From positions 1 to 64,000 of the forward strand of contig CAMNSZ010000009.1 of NCBI GenBank assembly GCA_946557105.1: a stretch of 64,000 nt of DNA, given 5' to 3'. Source of the stretch: an uncultured Lachnospiraceae bacterium (GTDB lineage Bacteria > Bacillota > Clostridia > Lachnospirales > Lachnospiraceae). The notes under the pieces were generated by a model that had not been told where the DNA came from, did not search any database, and saw only the letters and a program-made list of their open reading frames with translations. A program made the position numbers and the translations under genes. Below, piece by piece: positions 18,631 through 28,111 of this stretch. Within the stretch, counting starts at the first letter, position 1, and each line of letters begins with the position of its first letter.

Positions 18631-19494
18631 ATGCAACAGCTTATAAAAAATTACCAAAAGAACTGCTTTTTAAGAAAAAGCTTCAACAATCTGGCTCAAA
18701 AAACCTTTGGGCTGCAATTCGAGACTTGGTATCGAAACGGTTTTTGGCGCGACTGCTACATTCCTTATTCCATAATACAAAATGAAAGCATTATTGCGAA
18801 TGTATCTGTTAATGTAATCAATATGTCATGGAACGGAAACAGGAAGCACTTTATCCAATTAGGAACCGTCATGACAGAGGAGAACTATCGACATCAGGGC
18901 TTAATCCGCAGAATTATGGAAGAAATAGAAAAGGATTATTCCCATATAGACGGTATATATCTTTTTGCAAACGACAGCGTACTTGATTTTTACCCCAAAT
19001 TTGGCTTTAGCATGGCATCGGAATTTCAATGCTCTAAACAGATATTCACGGCTGATGAGGGAACCATGCTCCCTGTTTTGATGAATAACAAAAGGTCCTG
19101 GGATTTATTGGAGAATGCCATAAAGTGCAGCGCTCCCCAAGGGTGCTTTGAAATGTACGGAAATAGTGAATTGATCATGTTTTATATCACCGGTTTCATG
19201 CAGAATAACGTATATTACGATAAGTTCTTGAACGCATATGCCATAGCCGAAATCATTGACGAGCAGCTATTTCTGTATGCAATTTTTGCTCCCTGTAAAA
19301 TTGCGTTAGACTCCATTATTCACGCCTTCGGAAATAAAATTAAAAAAGTCCTTCTGGGTTTCACTCCCGAATGCAGGACCGGATACACTATCACCCCGCT
19401 AAAGGAAGCCGATACCACATTATTTATCAAGGGAAGCGGATTCCCGGATTTTGAAAGGGAACAATTAATGTTCCCGCCGCTCACTCATGCATAA
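18631..19494 (+). CDS. GNAT-family acetyltransferase (Eis-like)
   Basis: The 287-residue protein has a GNAT domain in its first half, with the acetyl-CoA P-loop region at EENYRHQGLIRRIMEEI and NDSVLDFYPKFGF. The second half looks like the extra C-terminal domain of Eis-type enzymes. Acyl acceptor unknown; Eis relatives modify aminoglycosides or lysines. It follows the methyltransferase by four bases. Confidence 0.8.
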   Translation: MQQLIKNYQKNCFLRKSFNNLAQKTFGLQFETWYRNGFWRDCYIPYSIIQNESIIANVSVNVINMSWNGNRKHFIQLGTVMTEENYRHQGLIRRIMEEIEKDYSHIDGIYLFANDSVLDFYPKFGFSMASEFQCSKQIFTADEGTMLPVLMNNKRSWDLLENAIKCSAPQGCFEMYGNSELIMFYITGFMQNNVYYDKFLNAYAIAEIIDEQLFLYAIFAPCKIALDSIIHAFGNKIKKVLLGFTPECRTGYTITPLKEADTTLFIKGSGFPDFEREQLMFPPLTHA

Positions 19495-19499
19495 AACCC

Positions 19500-19528
19500 T
19501 TGACAAAGCCTTTTAAAAACGATACACT
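19500..19528 (+). promoter_or_regulatory. Strong promoter of the SRP RNA gene
   Basis: TTGACA (19500-19505), a 17-base spacer, then TACACT (19523-19528). The first base of the folded RNA falls seven bases after the -10 box, as expected for a constitutive stable-RNA promoter. Confidence 0.85.
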
Positions 19529-19534
19529 AATAAA

Positions 19535-19698
19535 GCCGTACATTGTCTGGGATTTGACTACAATGTTGAAATCCGGTCTTGCGCAATGAGAATCTACGAA
19601 CCGTGTCAGGTTGGGAACAAAGCAGCACTAAGTAGAACCTTTCATGTGCCGCAAGGGCGCCGGATGGAGCTGTAGCCAATGCCCGGCATGTACGGTAT
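19535..19698 (+). ncRNA. ffs: Signal recognition particle RNA
   Basis: The apical helix-8 region reads CGTGTCAGGTTGGGAACA followed by AAGCAGCACTAAG, the hallmark of bacterial SRP RNA where Ffh binds (GGAA-type tetraloop and internal loop). Flanking strands pair along a rod: GCCGTACA with TGTACGGT at the ends, ATCCGG with CCGGAT, and TTGCGCAATGAGAA with the strand containing TTTCATGTGCCGCAA. The latter two segments closely follow the Bacillus scRNA. The RNA is about 164 nt, shorter than the ~270-nt Bacillus form, and I see no room for an Alu-like domain. The exact 3' end is uncertain by several bases. Confidence 0.92.
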
Positions 19699-19755
19699 TT
19701 GTATCTCCAAAACGCCTTATGGCGGCAAAGCTTTCCCAATCTAAATAGGTGCATA

Positions 19756-20733
19756 ATGACTTATATAAAAGACAACAAAGACAAAATAAGTTCCGAAAGG
19801 GCTTCCTGTATAAGCTATAATGAGGACTGGGTCGCCTCGCTTATGAAGGATTGTACACTTTGCCCGCGCAAATGCCATGCGAACCGTCTGGCAAAAGCCT
19901 GTGGCTTTTGCGGGCAGGATGCACGGCTAAGCGCGGCCCGCGCCGCGCTTCACTATTGGGAAGAGCCTTGTATTTCTGGCACGCACGGCTCCGGAACAGT
20001 CTTCTTTTCCGGCTGCAATCTACGCTGCTCCTTTTGCCAGAATTACGAAATAGCCCATGGGAAAAGCAGCCGGGAAATTTCCATACGGCGCCTGTGTGAG
20101 ATTTTTCTAGAGCTGCAGGATAAGGGAGCTCACAATATTAATCTGGTAACCCCCACCCATTTTATCCCGCAAATATGTGTCGCCCTGCAAAATGCTAAGG
20201 CGCTAGGCCTGTCCGTTCCTGTAGTGTATAACACGGGCTGCTATGAAAGTGTAGCTTCCTTAAAATATTTACAAGGGCTGGTGGACATTTATTTACCTGA
20301 CTTTAAATACCATTCCGGCAAGCTAAGTCAATTGCTTTCTCAGGCTCCGGATTATTACACCGTGGCTTCGTCTGCGCTTTTGGAAATGTACAGACAGGTC
20401 AACCGTCCCGTCTTTGCTCCGGAAAGCGGACTCATGACAAGAGGAATCATTGTTCGTCATCTACTGCTCCCCGGACAGTCAAAGGATTCCAAAAAAATAC
20501 TGCGTTACCTTCACGAAGCCTACGGAAACGACATATATGTCAGTATTATGAATCAATATACTCCTCTTAAGCATATAGCAGGACAACCGCACTTAAATCG
20601 CAGAATAACTTCGGCGGAATATACCCGTATATTAAGCTTTGCCGAGGCAATCGGTATTGAAAACGGCTTTTTTCAAGAGGGGGAAACTGCCGATGAAAGC
20701 TTTATCCCGCCATTCGACTATGAGGGATTATAG
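19756..20733 (+). CDS. PflA-like radical SAM protein
   Basis: A 325-residue radical SAM protein. An N-terminal four-Cys segment (CTLCPRKC, CGFCG) precedes the cluster motif SGCNLRCSFCQNYEIA, and LVTPTHFIP follows. This layout defines the PflX/AmmeMemoRadiSam-like group, annotated as putative pyruvate formate-lyase activators; the real target is not known. I start at the ATG at 19756. An earlier frame start would overlap the SRP RNA. It is convergent with the DUF6128 gene, with six overlapping bases. Confidence 0.85.
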   Translation: MTYIKDNKDKISSERASCISYNEDWVASLMKDCTLCPRKCHANRLAKACGFCGQDARLSAARAALHYWEEPCISGTHGSGTVFFSGCNLRCSFCQNYEIAHGKSSREISIRRLCEIFLELQDKGAHNINLVTPTHFIPQICVALQNAKALGLSVPVVYNTGCYESVASLKYLQGLVDIYLPDFKYHSGKLSQLLSQAPDYYTVASSALLEMYRQVNRPVFAPESGLMTRGIIVRHLLLPGQSKDSKKILRYLHEAYGNDIYVSIMNQYTPLKHIAGQPHLNRRITSAEYTRILSFAEAIGIENGFFQEGETADESFIPPFDYEGL

Positions 20734-21798
20734 TTCCACCTTCATCATATAATATCCGTAATCCCCCGGCCTCGCCGGCTCCTTGGAGCATTCAAAGCTT
20801 TCAAAACCAAACAATAGGGCAACCTGCTTTTCTCTCTCATAAAAATTTCCCGGAACGCCTACATAATAAGCGGCGCTTCCCCTTTTTTCTATTTTCCCCA
20901 AAATCAAATGCCTGTAATTATAGTAACCGTGCAGGAGAAAGCTGTTATTGGCCATACCATAATACTTTTCCGTTAGAACAACAAAATCTCCGGGGCTTAT
21001 GGACAAGTAATCCCTCTCGTCACGAAAAGGCCTGACATGAGGATAAATAGAAGCAAGCTGCCCCCATTTGTTTTCCTGCAGCCCCCTGTTTACGGAGGGT
21101 TGGGATTCCGGAATTGTCTCTTCTCCTCCTTCCTTTTTCTCCCCGCCGTCATTCTCCTGTTCTTCTGCACACAGTGCTCTTTTTACGAATTCCTCTATGT
21201 TTTGCGCCACCATATCCTGTGAGTCCTCAGACACATCCTTTAAGTCCGTCTCCTCAGGCGAATTCTTTTCATCCTCGGACTCTCCTTCCGCCACATCTTC
21301 TTGTTCCTGAGGTTCAGCCTCTGCCAACGCTTCTGCTTCCGCCTCCGGTCCAACCTCTTTTGGTATATTGTCCTCCTGCAGAGCTTCGGCCTCTGCCTGT
21401 TCGCTAATTATTTTTATCTGTGCTTTCTCCTCTAAGGTTTTCTCCTTTGGAGCTTCCTGAATAGAACAATAAATTTCTTTTCCTGCCGCAATCGGAATGC
21501 GAATACCGCATAACTGCATATAAGAAATACCGCTGTCCGCCAGATTTTTACTGTCCAGATTTTGAAAATCTGCACATCCTCTTCCCTTTTCAAGGGTTAT
21601 TTCACAAAGCACGGCCTCCTCTTCCTCACTTACAAGCATAAGCTTTCTCGCAAAATTATCCGTGATATGCATACCGTTTACTTGTATATGCAGCTCACAG
21701 ATATCATCCCTCACTTCTACCCTTACAAAACCGACGCCCTTAATACGCTCCTTATTCTCCAGATAATCTAAATACTTAATCTTTCTATCATAAAACAT
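20728..21798 (-). CDS. DUF6128-type protein with long acidic linker
   Basis: A 356-residue protein with a conserved N-terminal domain (FYDRKIKYLDYLENKERI), then about 100 residues very rich in Glu, Ala, Asp and Ser. A conserved C-terminal domain follows (YPHVRPFRDERDYLSISPGD; NNSFLLHGYYNYRHLILG). Both ends match proteins found only in Lachnospiraceae, known as DUF6128. No signal peptide or membrane segment. The ATG at 21798 follows GGGGGTA; the longer frame lacks a site. Function is unknown. Confidence 0.75.
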   Translation of the reverse strand: MFYDRKIKYLDYLENKERIKGVGFVRVEVRDDICELHIQVNGMHITDNFARKLMLVSEEEEAVLCEITLEKGRGCADFQNLDSKNLADSGISYMQLCGIRIPIAAGKEIYCSIQEAPKEKTLEEKAQIKIISEQAEAEALQEDNIPKEVGPEAEAEALAEAEPQEQEDVAEGESEDEKNSPEETDLKDVSEDSQDMVAQNIEEFVKRALCAEEQENDGGEKKEGGEETIPESQPSVNRGLQENKWGQLASIYPHVRPFRDERDYLSISPGDFVVLTEKYYGMANNSFLLHGYYNYRHLILGKIEKRGSAAYYVGVPGNFYEREKQVALLFGFESFECSKEPARPGDYGYYMMKVEL

Positions 21799-21901
21799 AA
21801 AAATACCCCCGAATATATTGAGCTTACTCACTAAGTAAAACCACATACCGTCTCCGGCGCCATTTTACTCCTTCCACTTCATTATATTCGAGGGGTTGTC
21901 T

Positions 21902-22990
21902 TTAATATTCCTGATTATCCAAATATTTCATATAATTCACCACCATAAGGGCGATTTTAAACGTTAAGGCATCGTCAAAATTACGCAAGTCAAGTCCTGT
22001 GCTCCTTTGGATTTTCTCAATCCGATATACCAATGTGTTGCGATGCACAAAGAGCTGTCTGGATGTTTCCGACACATTCAGGTTATTCTCAAAAAATTTA
22101 TTCAGCGTGGTCAGCGTCTCCTCATCCAAATCATTTGGAACATTATCTCCAAAAATTTCATCTATAAAAATTTTGCACAAATTTACCGGCAGCTGATAAA
22201 TCAACCGACCAATTCCCAATGTAGTGTATGCGACCACATTCTTCTCTGCATAGAATATCTTTCCCACATCCAATGCCATTTTGGCTTCCTTGTAGGATTT
22301 GGACACATCCTTCAGCTCCTGAACTACTGTGCCATAGGCAACCTTGACATTCGTCATAGCCTCTGCGTTCATCATACCCACAATCGTCTGTGCCACAGTC
22401 TCCAATGCATCATTGGAGAAATCTGCCTCCAATGCTTTTATCAAAATAATACTGCTTTCATCTACCGCTGTAATATAGTCGCCTCCCTGATTGGTAAACA
22501 TACCCTTCAAAAGCTCGGTAATAATTCCATCCTTTTCCAGCTGGGTCTCTATCAGGAAAACTGCCCTTGGAGCCGACGCCTCAATATGAAGCTTTTTTGC
22601 CCTGTTATAAATATCTACCAACAATAAATTATCTAAAAGCAAATTCTGGAAAAAATTGTTCCTGTCAAAGCGCTCTTTATAAGCTATAACCAGATTCTGA
22701 ATCTGGCAAACCGCTATCTTTCCCACCATATACACATCATCGCTCATGCCCTTCGCTACCAATATATAAAGAAGGTCTCCCTCATCCAAAATCTTCAGCA
22801 AATGATGAGTTCCTATTACTTGGCTATCTGCAGGCGAAGCTGCAAAGCTGCTTATCAGGTCATCGGTGATTTCGGTCTTGTCCACTGTAGACGCAATCAA
22901 AGCTCCGGTTAAATCATATACACATAAATCTACCTTTGTAATTGTCCTCAACTCGTCAATACTGGTCTGTATTATCTGACTTGAAATCAT
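21902..22990 (-). CDS. CdaR-family transcriptional regulator
   Basis: A 362-residue regulator. Its N-terminal sugar-diacid-type sensor region (SIDELRTITKVDLCVYDLTG) is followed by a GGDEF-like middle part and a C-terminal PucR-type helix-turn-helix (NVSETSRQLFVHRNTLVYRI). Relatives respond to sugar acids or small metabolites. It lies immediately downstream of the MsmK-type ATPase gene on the same strand (175-base gap containing a terminator), so control of that ATPase is possible but not shown. Confidence 0.88.
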   Translation of the reverse strand: MISSQIIQTSIDELRTITKVDLCVYDLTGALIASTVDKTEITDDLISSFAASPADSQVIGTHHLLKILDEGDLLYILVAKGMSDDVYMVGKIAVCQIQNLVIAYKERFDRNNFFQNLLLDNLLLVDIYNRAKKLHIEASAPRAVFLIETQLEKDGIITELLKGMFTNQGGDYITAVDESSIILIKALEADFSNDALETVAQTIVGMMNAEAMTNVKVAYGTVVQELKDVSKSYKEAKMALDVGKIFYAEKNVVAYTTLGIGRLIYQLPVNLCKIFIDEIFGDNVPNDLDEETLTTLNKFFENNLNVSETSRQLFVHRNTLVYRIEKIQRSTGLDLRNFDDALTFKIALMVVNYMKYLDNQEY

Positions 22991-23130
22991 ATTTCCTCCT
23001 GTCCGCTATCCGTCGGCAGCCAATAATGTTTTCTATATTATCATATATGATTTTATAATCATTCGCAACAAATTTTCATTGGCTTTAGAAAAATGTAATT
23101 ATTCATAAGCTCACTGCCATACAAAAATAA

Positions 23131-23155
23131 GGGGTACTGTCTCCAGCACCCCTGA
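23131..23155 (-). terminator. Terminator of the MsmK-type ATPase gene
   Basis: GGGGTGCTGG and CAGTACCCC form a short stem on the minus strand, followed by TTATTTTT. It starts 11 bases after the stop. Confidence 0.75.
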
Positions 23156-23165
23156 AAGTATCTTA

Positions 23166-24278
23166 TTAGTTGGTAATAACCTGCTCGGTCTCCTTGTCAA
23201 ATACATGAATCTTCTCAACGTCAAGAGCAAACTTAACGTTATCCCCGGGTCTTGCAGTCGTACGGGAATCAACTCTTGCAGTCATAGGGAACTCATCCAA
23301 ATCAAAGTACAAGTAAACTTCTGCACCCAAAAGCTCGTATACCTTAATAGAAGACTCGAACACGCTCTGAGGAGATGTCTCGATGTACATTTCAGAATCA
23401 TATACATCCTCAGGACGGATACCGAATACTACTTCCTTACCGTCATAACCGCCGTCAATAATCTTCTTGGATTTTGCGGGAGGAAGAGGAATGCTATGTC
23501 CTGCAATCTCAAGGTGAGCAACATCGCCTTCCACCTTGACAACAGCATTCAGGAAGTTCATCTGAGGTGAACCCATAAATCCTGCTACGAACAGATTCTG
23601 AGGCTTCTCATATAGATTCTGAGGAGTGTCAACCTGCTGGATAACGCCGTCCTTCATAACAACAATTCTGGTACCAAGGGTCATAGCCTCTGTCTGGTCA
23701 TGTGTAACGTATATTATGGTAGTACCCAATCTCTGATGCAGCTTTGCAATCTCAATACGCATCTGTACACGAAGCTTTGCATCCAAGTTGGAAAGAGGCT
23801 CATCCATAAGGAATACCTTGGGGTTACGGACAATAGCACGACCCATAGCAACACGCTGTCTCTGTCCACCGGACAAAGCCTTTGGTTTACGGTCAAGAAG
23901 AGGAGTCAAGTCAAGGATTTTGGCAGCTTCCTTAACCATTTTATCAATTTGATCCTTGGGAACCTTTCTTAATTTCAAACCAAACGCCATATTATCATAT
24001 ACGGACATGTGAGGATACAAAGCATAATTCTGGAATACCATCGCGATATCCCTATCCTTAGGCTCTACATCATTTACTACTCTGTCGCCAATCTTTAATT
24101 CACCGGAAGAAATGTCCTCCAAACCTGCAATCATACGGAGCGTGGTAGACTTACCACAACCTGAAGGTCCTACGAAAATAATGAACTCCTGATCTGCAAT
24201 TTCCAAATTAAAGTCTTTAACTGCTTCAAATCCGTTGGGATATACCTTGCAGATATTCTTCAAGGATAAACTTGCCAT
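23166..24278 (-). CDS. msmK: Sugar ABC transporter ATPase (MsmK/UgpC type)
   Basis: A 370-residue ATPase with Walker A GPSGCGKST, Q-loop, signature LSGGQRQRVAMGRAIVR and Walker B VFLMDEPLSNLD. A C-terminal TOBE/regulatory domain of the MalK type follows (VVFGIRPEDVYDSE). Such proteins energise many family-1 sugar importers in Gram-positives. It is encoded alone, while both importers in this window (9581-12680 and 29318-32980) lack an ATPase, so it is their likely shared motor. The ATG at 24278 sits behind AAAGGAG. Confidence 0.95.
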   Translation of the reverse strand: MASLSLKNICKVYPNGFEAVKDFNLEIADQEFIIFVGPSGCGKSTTLRMIAGLEDISSGELKIGDRVVNDVEPKDRDIAMVFQNYALYPHMSVYDNMAFGLKLRKVPKDQIDKMVKEAAKILDLTPLLDRKPKALSGGQRQRVAMGRAIVRNPKVFLMDEPLSNLDAKLRVQMRIEIAKLHQRLGTTIIYVTHDQTEAMTLGTRIVVMKDGVIQQVDTPQNLYEKPQNLFVAGFMGSPQMNFLNAVVKVEGDVAHLEIAGHSIPLPPAKSKKIIDGGYDGKEVVFGIRPEDVYDSEMYIETSPQSVFESSIKVYELLGAEVYLYFDLDEFPMTARVDSRTTARPGDNVKFALDVEKIHVFDKETEQVITN

Positions 24279-24430
24279 AATAATAACTCCTTTCGCACTT
24301 TTCAATATGCTTTAATTTTATTTTCAGCTTTCGCTATATGAATCTTTATTTAGTATAACTAAAAAAAGGAACTTTTGCCATACCACTATTCCACAAATAT
24401 TTTAAATCTCATTGTATGAATTGCTTATAA

Positions 24431-24459
24431 TATATACTTTTTTTCAAAATGCTTGTCAA
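24431..24459 (-). promoter_or_regulatory. Promoter of the MsmK-type ATPase gene
   Basis: On the minus strand TTGACA (24454-24459) and TATATA (24431-24436) are spaced by 17 bases. The leader to the start codon is about 150 nt long and AT-rich, with no folded regulator visible. Confidence 0.65.
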
Positions 24460-24542
24460 TTTGAATAAAATTTTGAGCTGTTATTAGTCAAAATAGACAA
24501 TGTATTTGTCATTCCTTGCCTTACAAAATACTCACTGAGCTA

Positions 24543-25262
24543 TTATTGCTCTTTGCTTCCTACAGAGAGAGTCTCATCCAATTCATCCTTAAATATCCTT
24601 ATGTCCTCTCCTTCATCCTCCACTACATTCTCAGGTGGATTCGACTCAGCCACCTTGGCCTCCAATTTCTTAAAAAATTTGTTGTAGAGCTTGGCAAAAA
24701 GAAATGCCGGTATGGACAAGCCAAACATAAGTACAATGGGAACAAGAGTCGGCGCAATGATTACCAATACAATCGGCAGCACACTCATAACCACCATGGC
24801 AAGCGTCTTAGGGAACTGCAATATGCTAACATAAAGCGCATTCTTAATCGTTCGGAATATTGAATTATCAAACTTTGCCAAAACGGGATAAACAAAGGTA
24901 GTGGTAAATATTACAATCATAGCCACAATCATTAACAAGACTTGAAAAACAATATGAAACTCCGTCTCGGATCTATACATAATATAAAAATCCCCTGCCA
25001 GCACTACTGTAATTACCAGCTGAATCAGCCATATTACCGTCGCCTGCCTGAAATTACTTTTGAAGGATTTAAAAAATCCTCTGGTAATATAAGTATCTTC
25101 ATTACGCACTATCTTTAATAGCATATAGTGCATTGCCGTCAGGGATGCGCCAACCGTCACCACCGGGATACAGCAGATAACCGTGAGTACATTCAGCCAC
25201 ATTAAATCTGCCATTTTATTCAGCGCCTGCATTAACGGACTGTCCAAACTAAATAACTTCAT
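24543..25262 (-). CDS. YesL-family membrane protein
   Basis: A 239-residue protein with about five membrane segments and the DUF624/YesL pattern (LMWLNVLTVICCIPVVTVGAS). These are found beside polysaccharide-use importers, with no defined role. A hydrophilic Glu-rich tail of ~45 residues ends the protein. The ATG at 25262 follows GGAGG; an ATG four codons earlier overlaps that site. It lies just upstream of the MsmK-type ATPase promoter. Confidence 0.85.
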   Translation of the reverse strand: MKLFSLDSPLMQALNKMADLMWLNVLTVICCIPVVTVGASLTAMHYMLLKIVRNEDTYITRGFFKSFKSNFRQATVIWLIQLVITVVLAGDFYIMYRSETEFHIVFQVLLMIVAMIVIFTTTFVYPVLAKFDNSIFRTIKNALYVSILQFPKTLAMVVMSVLPIVLVIIAPTLVPIVLMFGLSIPAFLFAKLYNKFFKKLEAKVAESNPPENVVEDEGEDIRIFKDELDETLSVGSKEQ

Positions 25263-25422
25263 TTTTTCCTCCATTCCGAAGCGTTTTCGCCGGTAATCAT
25301 CGGCAGCAGCTACAATTCCACGCTGCGCTCAATAGAATTTATGACGCTTCGACACAAATTCTCGGTTGAATAAATTGCTTGCAAAATTATTCAGCCCTTG
25401 TTTTTCCTTTTGTATTTTTGTC

Positions 25423-25908
25423 TTATAAAAACTTTTCCATGGATGTCACACGAATGCCGGAGTACTCCTGCTCCTCCGTTACGGCACGGAAACCCAGTTT
25501 ACGGTAAAAGTTCACGGCGTAGGGCGCCGCCTTCAGCGACATATAATGTTCGCCCTCTTCCATTCTCAGATAGTCGCAAAGCCCGTCCATCAAAGCCCTG
25601 CCCACCCCCCTGCGATGATAGTTCTCGTCCACAAACAGCAGGGAAAGATGGTTCCTGTTACGAACGGAGCCTGCGCCTACAATCTTCTCCCCGTCCACTG
25701 CCACCATAAGCTGATAATCCCCCTTCAAAAACGACTTATACAAATTAACGTCAGTGATAAAATCAAAAAAATTACGGATTCCCTCTTCCGTATAATCATT
25801 TCCTTCAAATTTCAAAAAGGTCCTCCAAATCATTTCCATGGTAGGCTTCCACTCTTCCTGCTTCGCCCACCTGACCTGATAAGGAACCTCATTTATTCGC
25901 CTATCCAT
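25423..25908 (-). CDS. GNAT-family N-acetyltransferase
   Basis: A 161-residue GNAT enzyme with the acetyl-CoA motif DENYHRRGVGRALM and the late motif APYAVNFYRKLGF. The acceptor is unknown. I start at the ATG at 25908 behind AAAGGA; the frame is open to 26007, but the first 33 codons run through the metG terminator hairpin and are not protein-like. Confidence 0.8.
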   Translation of the reverse strand: MDRRINEVPYQVRWAKQEEWKPTMEMIWRTFLKFEGNDYTEEGIRNFFDFITDVNLYKSFLKGDYQLMVAVDGEKIVGAGSVRNRNHLSLLFVDENYHRRGVGRALMDGLCDYLRMEEGEHYMSLKAAPYAVNFYRKLGFRAVTEEQEYSGIRVTSMEKFL

Positions 25909-25973
25909 AGCTTTGTTCCTTTCCGCTGCTCTATCAGGCATTACGCCGCTCCTTCGCGGCGGTTTGTTGAGAA

Positions 25974-26006
25974 AAATGCATGGCCCCTCACAGAGCCATG
26001 CATTCA
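25974..26006 (-). terminator. Terminator of metG
   Basis: TGCATGGC and GCCATGCA pair on either side of a 10-base loop on the minus strand, and ATTTTTC follows. It lies about 85 bases after the metG stop. Confidence 0.7.
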
Positions 26007-26090
26007 TTATAACCTATTCCTTCTCAAATTTTAACCATTTTAGAAAAAATTTATAAACAGCGCTGGGCAAAAATCCACCCGTACCTGCCC

Positions 26091-28070
26091 CTAACAGATT
26101 TCAGCCCCTGCCGGCATATTCTTCTCAGGCGTCATCAGGGCAAGATTTCCGTCCGCATCCTCGGCACATAAAAGCATACCCTCGGAGAGAACCCCCGCAA
26201 GCGTTGCCGGTTTTAGGTTTACAAGCACCATAACCTTTTTTCCTACCATTTCCTCCGGAGTATAATATGCCTTAATCCCCGACACAATCTGACGCACCCT
26301 GCTTCCCACACGGACCTGACTGCACAGAAGCTTCTTGGACTTGGGTACTGCCTCACAAGCTATAATCTCTCCTACCTGAAACTGCATTGCCGCAAAATCA
26401 TCATATGTGATTTCCGCCTTCGGTTCAACATCTACCACTGCTTCCTCTCTTGCCTCGCTGTCCTCAGCCTCCTTAACCGACGCTGTCATAGCCATCCTTA
26501 ATTCCTCCTCTCTCTTTGCCACTTCCTCCATGTCCCATCGTGCAAATAGAATCTCAGGCTGTTTCGTAACCCTTGTTCCGCTCTCATATAGCCCGAAGCT
26601 CTCCAACTCATCAAAACCTCTCAGCTTTGTATTTAACTGAGCGGCAATCTTTTGCGCAGTCTGCGGCATAAAGGGCTCAAGCAGGGAAGCTCCTATTATG
26701 ATACCCTCCACCAGATTATACAGTACCGTAGATAAACGCTCTTCCTTGCTTTCGTCCTTTGCCAAAATCCAAGGCTGCGTCTCGTCTATATATTTGTTAC
26801 AACGCTTAAAAATCCCGAAAATCTCCGTGAGGGCGTCGGCAACCCGCAGAGTCGCCATTTTATCCGCCACTTTGGCATAGGTTCCCGTAACGGTATTCTT
26901 TAAATCCTCATCAACAGCAATATCCTGCACCTTTCTGTCGACAACTACCCCGTCAAAATATTTATTGCTCATAGAAACGGTTCGATTCACCAAATTGCCA
27001 AGCGTATTCGCCAAATCGGCATTGGACCGCTCCGCAATCAGCTCCCATGTAGCGTTTCCGTCATTTTCATAGGGCATTTCATGAAGCACATAATAGCGCA
27101 CCGCATCCACACCGAAATAATCCACCAGATCGTCTGCATAGATAACATTCCCTTTGGATTTGCTCATTTTGTCGTTATTCATTAAAAGCCACGGATGACC
27201 AAATACCTGCTTCGGCAGCTCCTCGCCTAAAGCCATAAGGAAAATAGGCCAATAAATAGTATGGAACCGGATAATATCCTTTCCTATCAAATGCAGGTCG
27301 GCAGGCCAAAGCTTTCTATACTGCTCAGTGCTGCCTCCCTCCGCATCATAGCCCACGCCGGTTATATAGTTAGTCAACGCGTCCAGCCATACATAAACCA
27401 CATGCCTGTCATCAAAATCTACCGGGATACCCCACTTAAAGGAGGTACGGGATACACATAAGTCCTGCAGACCCGGAAGCAAAAAATTATTCATCATCTC
27501 GTTTTTGCGGGAGACGGGCCAAATAAATTGAGGATGGCTGTTAATATGGTCAATCAGCCTATCTGCATACTTACTCATACGAAAGAAATATGCCTCCTCC
27601 TTGGCAGGCTTTACTTCCCTGCCACAATCAGGGCATTTTCCGTCCACCAGCTGAGATTCGGTCCAGAAGGATTCACAGGGCGTACAATACATTCCCTCAT
27701 AGGAACCCTTATAAATATCTCCCTGCTCGTAAAAGCGTTTAAAAATCTTCTGGACCTGCTTCTCATGATAATCATCCGTTGTCCGAATAAATTTGTCATA
27801 GGATATATCCAAAAGATCACAAAGCCCCTGAATTGTTCCCGTCACATTATCCACGAATTCCTTGGGGGTCATCCCTGCTTCCTGCGCCTTCAGCTCGATT
27901 TTCTGGCCATGCTCGTCAGTACCTGTCTGAAAAAAGACATCATATCCTTCTTTTCTCTTAAAGCGGGCTATACTGTCCGCCAGAACAATTTCATAATTGT
28001 TCCCAATGTGCGGCTTGCCTGAGGTGTAAGCAATTGCCGTTGTCAAATAATATTTTCCTTTGTTACTCAT
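26091..28070 (-). CDS. metG: Methionyl-tRNA synthetase
   Basis: The enzyme charges tRNA-Met. The 659 residues include the HIGH-type motif PHIGNN, a zinc-binding pair (CTPCESFW, CPDCGRE) and the KMSKS loop NDKMSKSKGN. The C-terminal tRNA-binding domain (QVGEIIACEAVPKSKKLL; NLKPATLAGVLSEGM) is fused, as in other Firmicutes. The ATG at 28070 follows AAAGGAG; the longer frame reads through the T-box terminator. The gene is controlled by the T-box leader just upstream. Confidence 0.98.
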   Translation of the reverse strand: MSNKGKYYLTTAIAYTSGKPHIGNNYEIVLADSIARFKRKEGYDVFFQTGTDEHGQKIELKAQEAGMTPKEFVDNVTGTIQGLCDLLDISYDKFIRTTDDYHEKQVQKIFKRFYEQGDIYKGSYEGMYCTPCESFWTESQLVDGKCPDCGREVKPAKEEAYFFRMSKYADRLIDHINSHPQFIWPVSRKNEMMNNFLLPGLQDLCVSRTSFKWGIPVDFDDRHVVYVWLDALTNYITGVGYDAEGGSTEQYRKLWPADLHLIGKDIIRFHTIYWPIFLMALGEELPKQVFGHPWLLMNNDKMSKSKGNVIYADDLVDYFGVDAVRYYVLHEMPYENDGNATWELIAERSNADLANTLGNLVNRTVSMSNKYFDGVVVDRKVQDIAVDEDLKNTVTGTYAKVADKMATLRVADALTEIFGIFKRCNKYIDETQPWILAKDESKEERLSTVLYNLVEGIIIGASLLEPFMPQTAQKIAAQLNTKLRGFDELESFGLYESGTRVTKQPEILFARWDMEEVAKREEELRMAMTASVKEAEDSEAREEAVVDVEPKAEITYDDFAAMQFQVGEIIACEAVPKSKKLLCSQVRVGSRVRQIVSGIKAYYTPEEMVGKKVMVLVNLKPATLAGVLSEGMLLCAEDADGNLALMTPEKNMPAGAEIC

Positions 28071-28111
28071 ATGCTGCTCCTTTCCTAAATAATAGAAAGC
28101 GATAACAAAAC

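Noticed and set aside
25909..26007. Longer N-terminus of the GNAT gene
   Set aside because: The extra 33 codons run through the metG terminator and lack family similarity.
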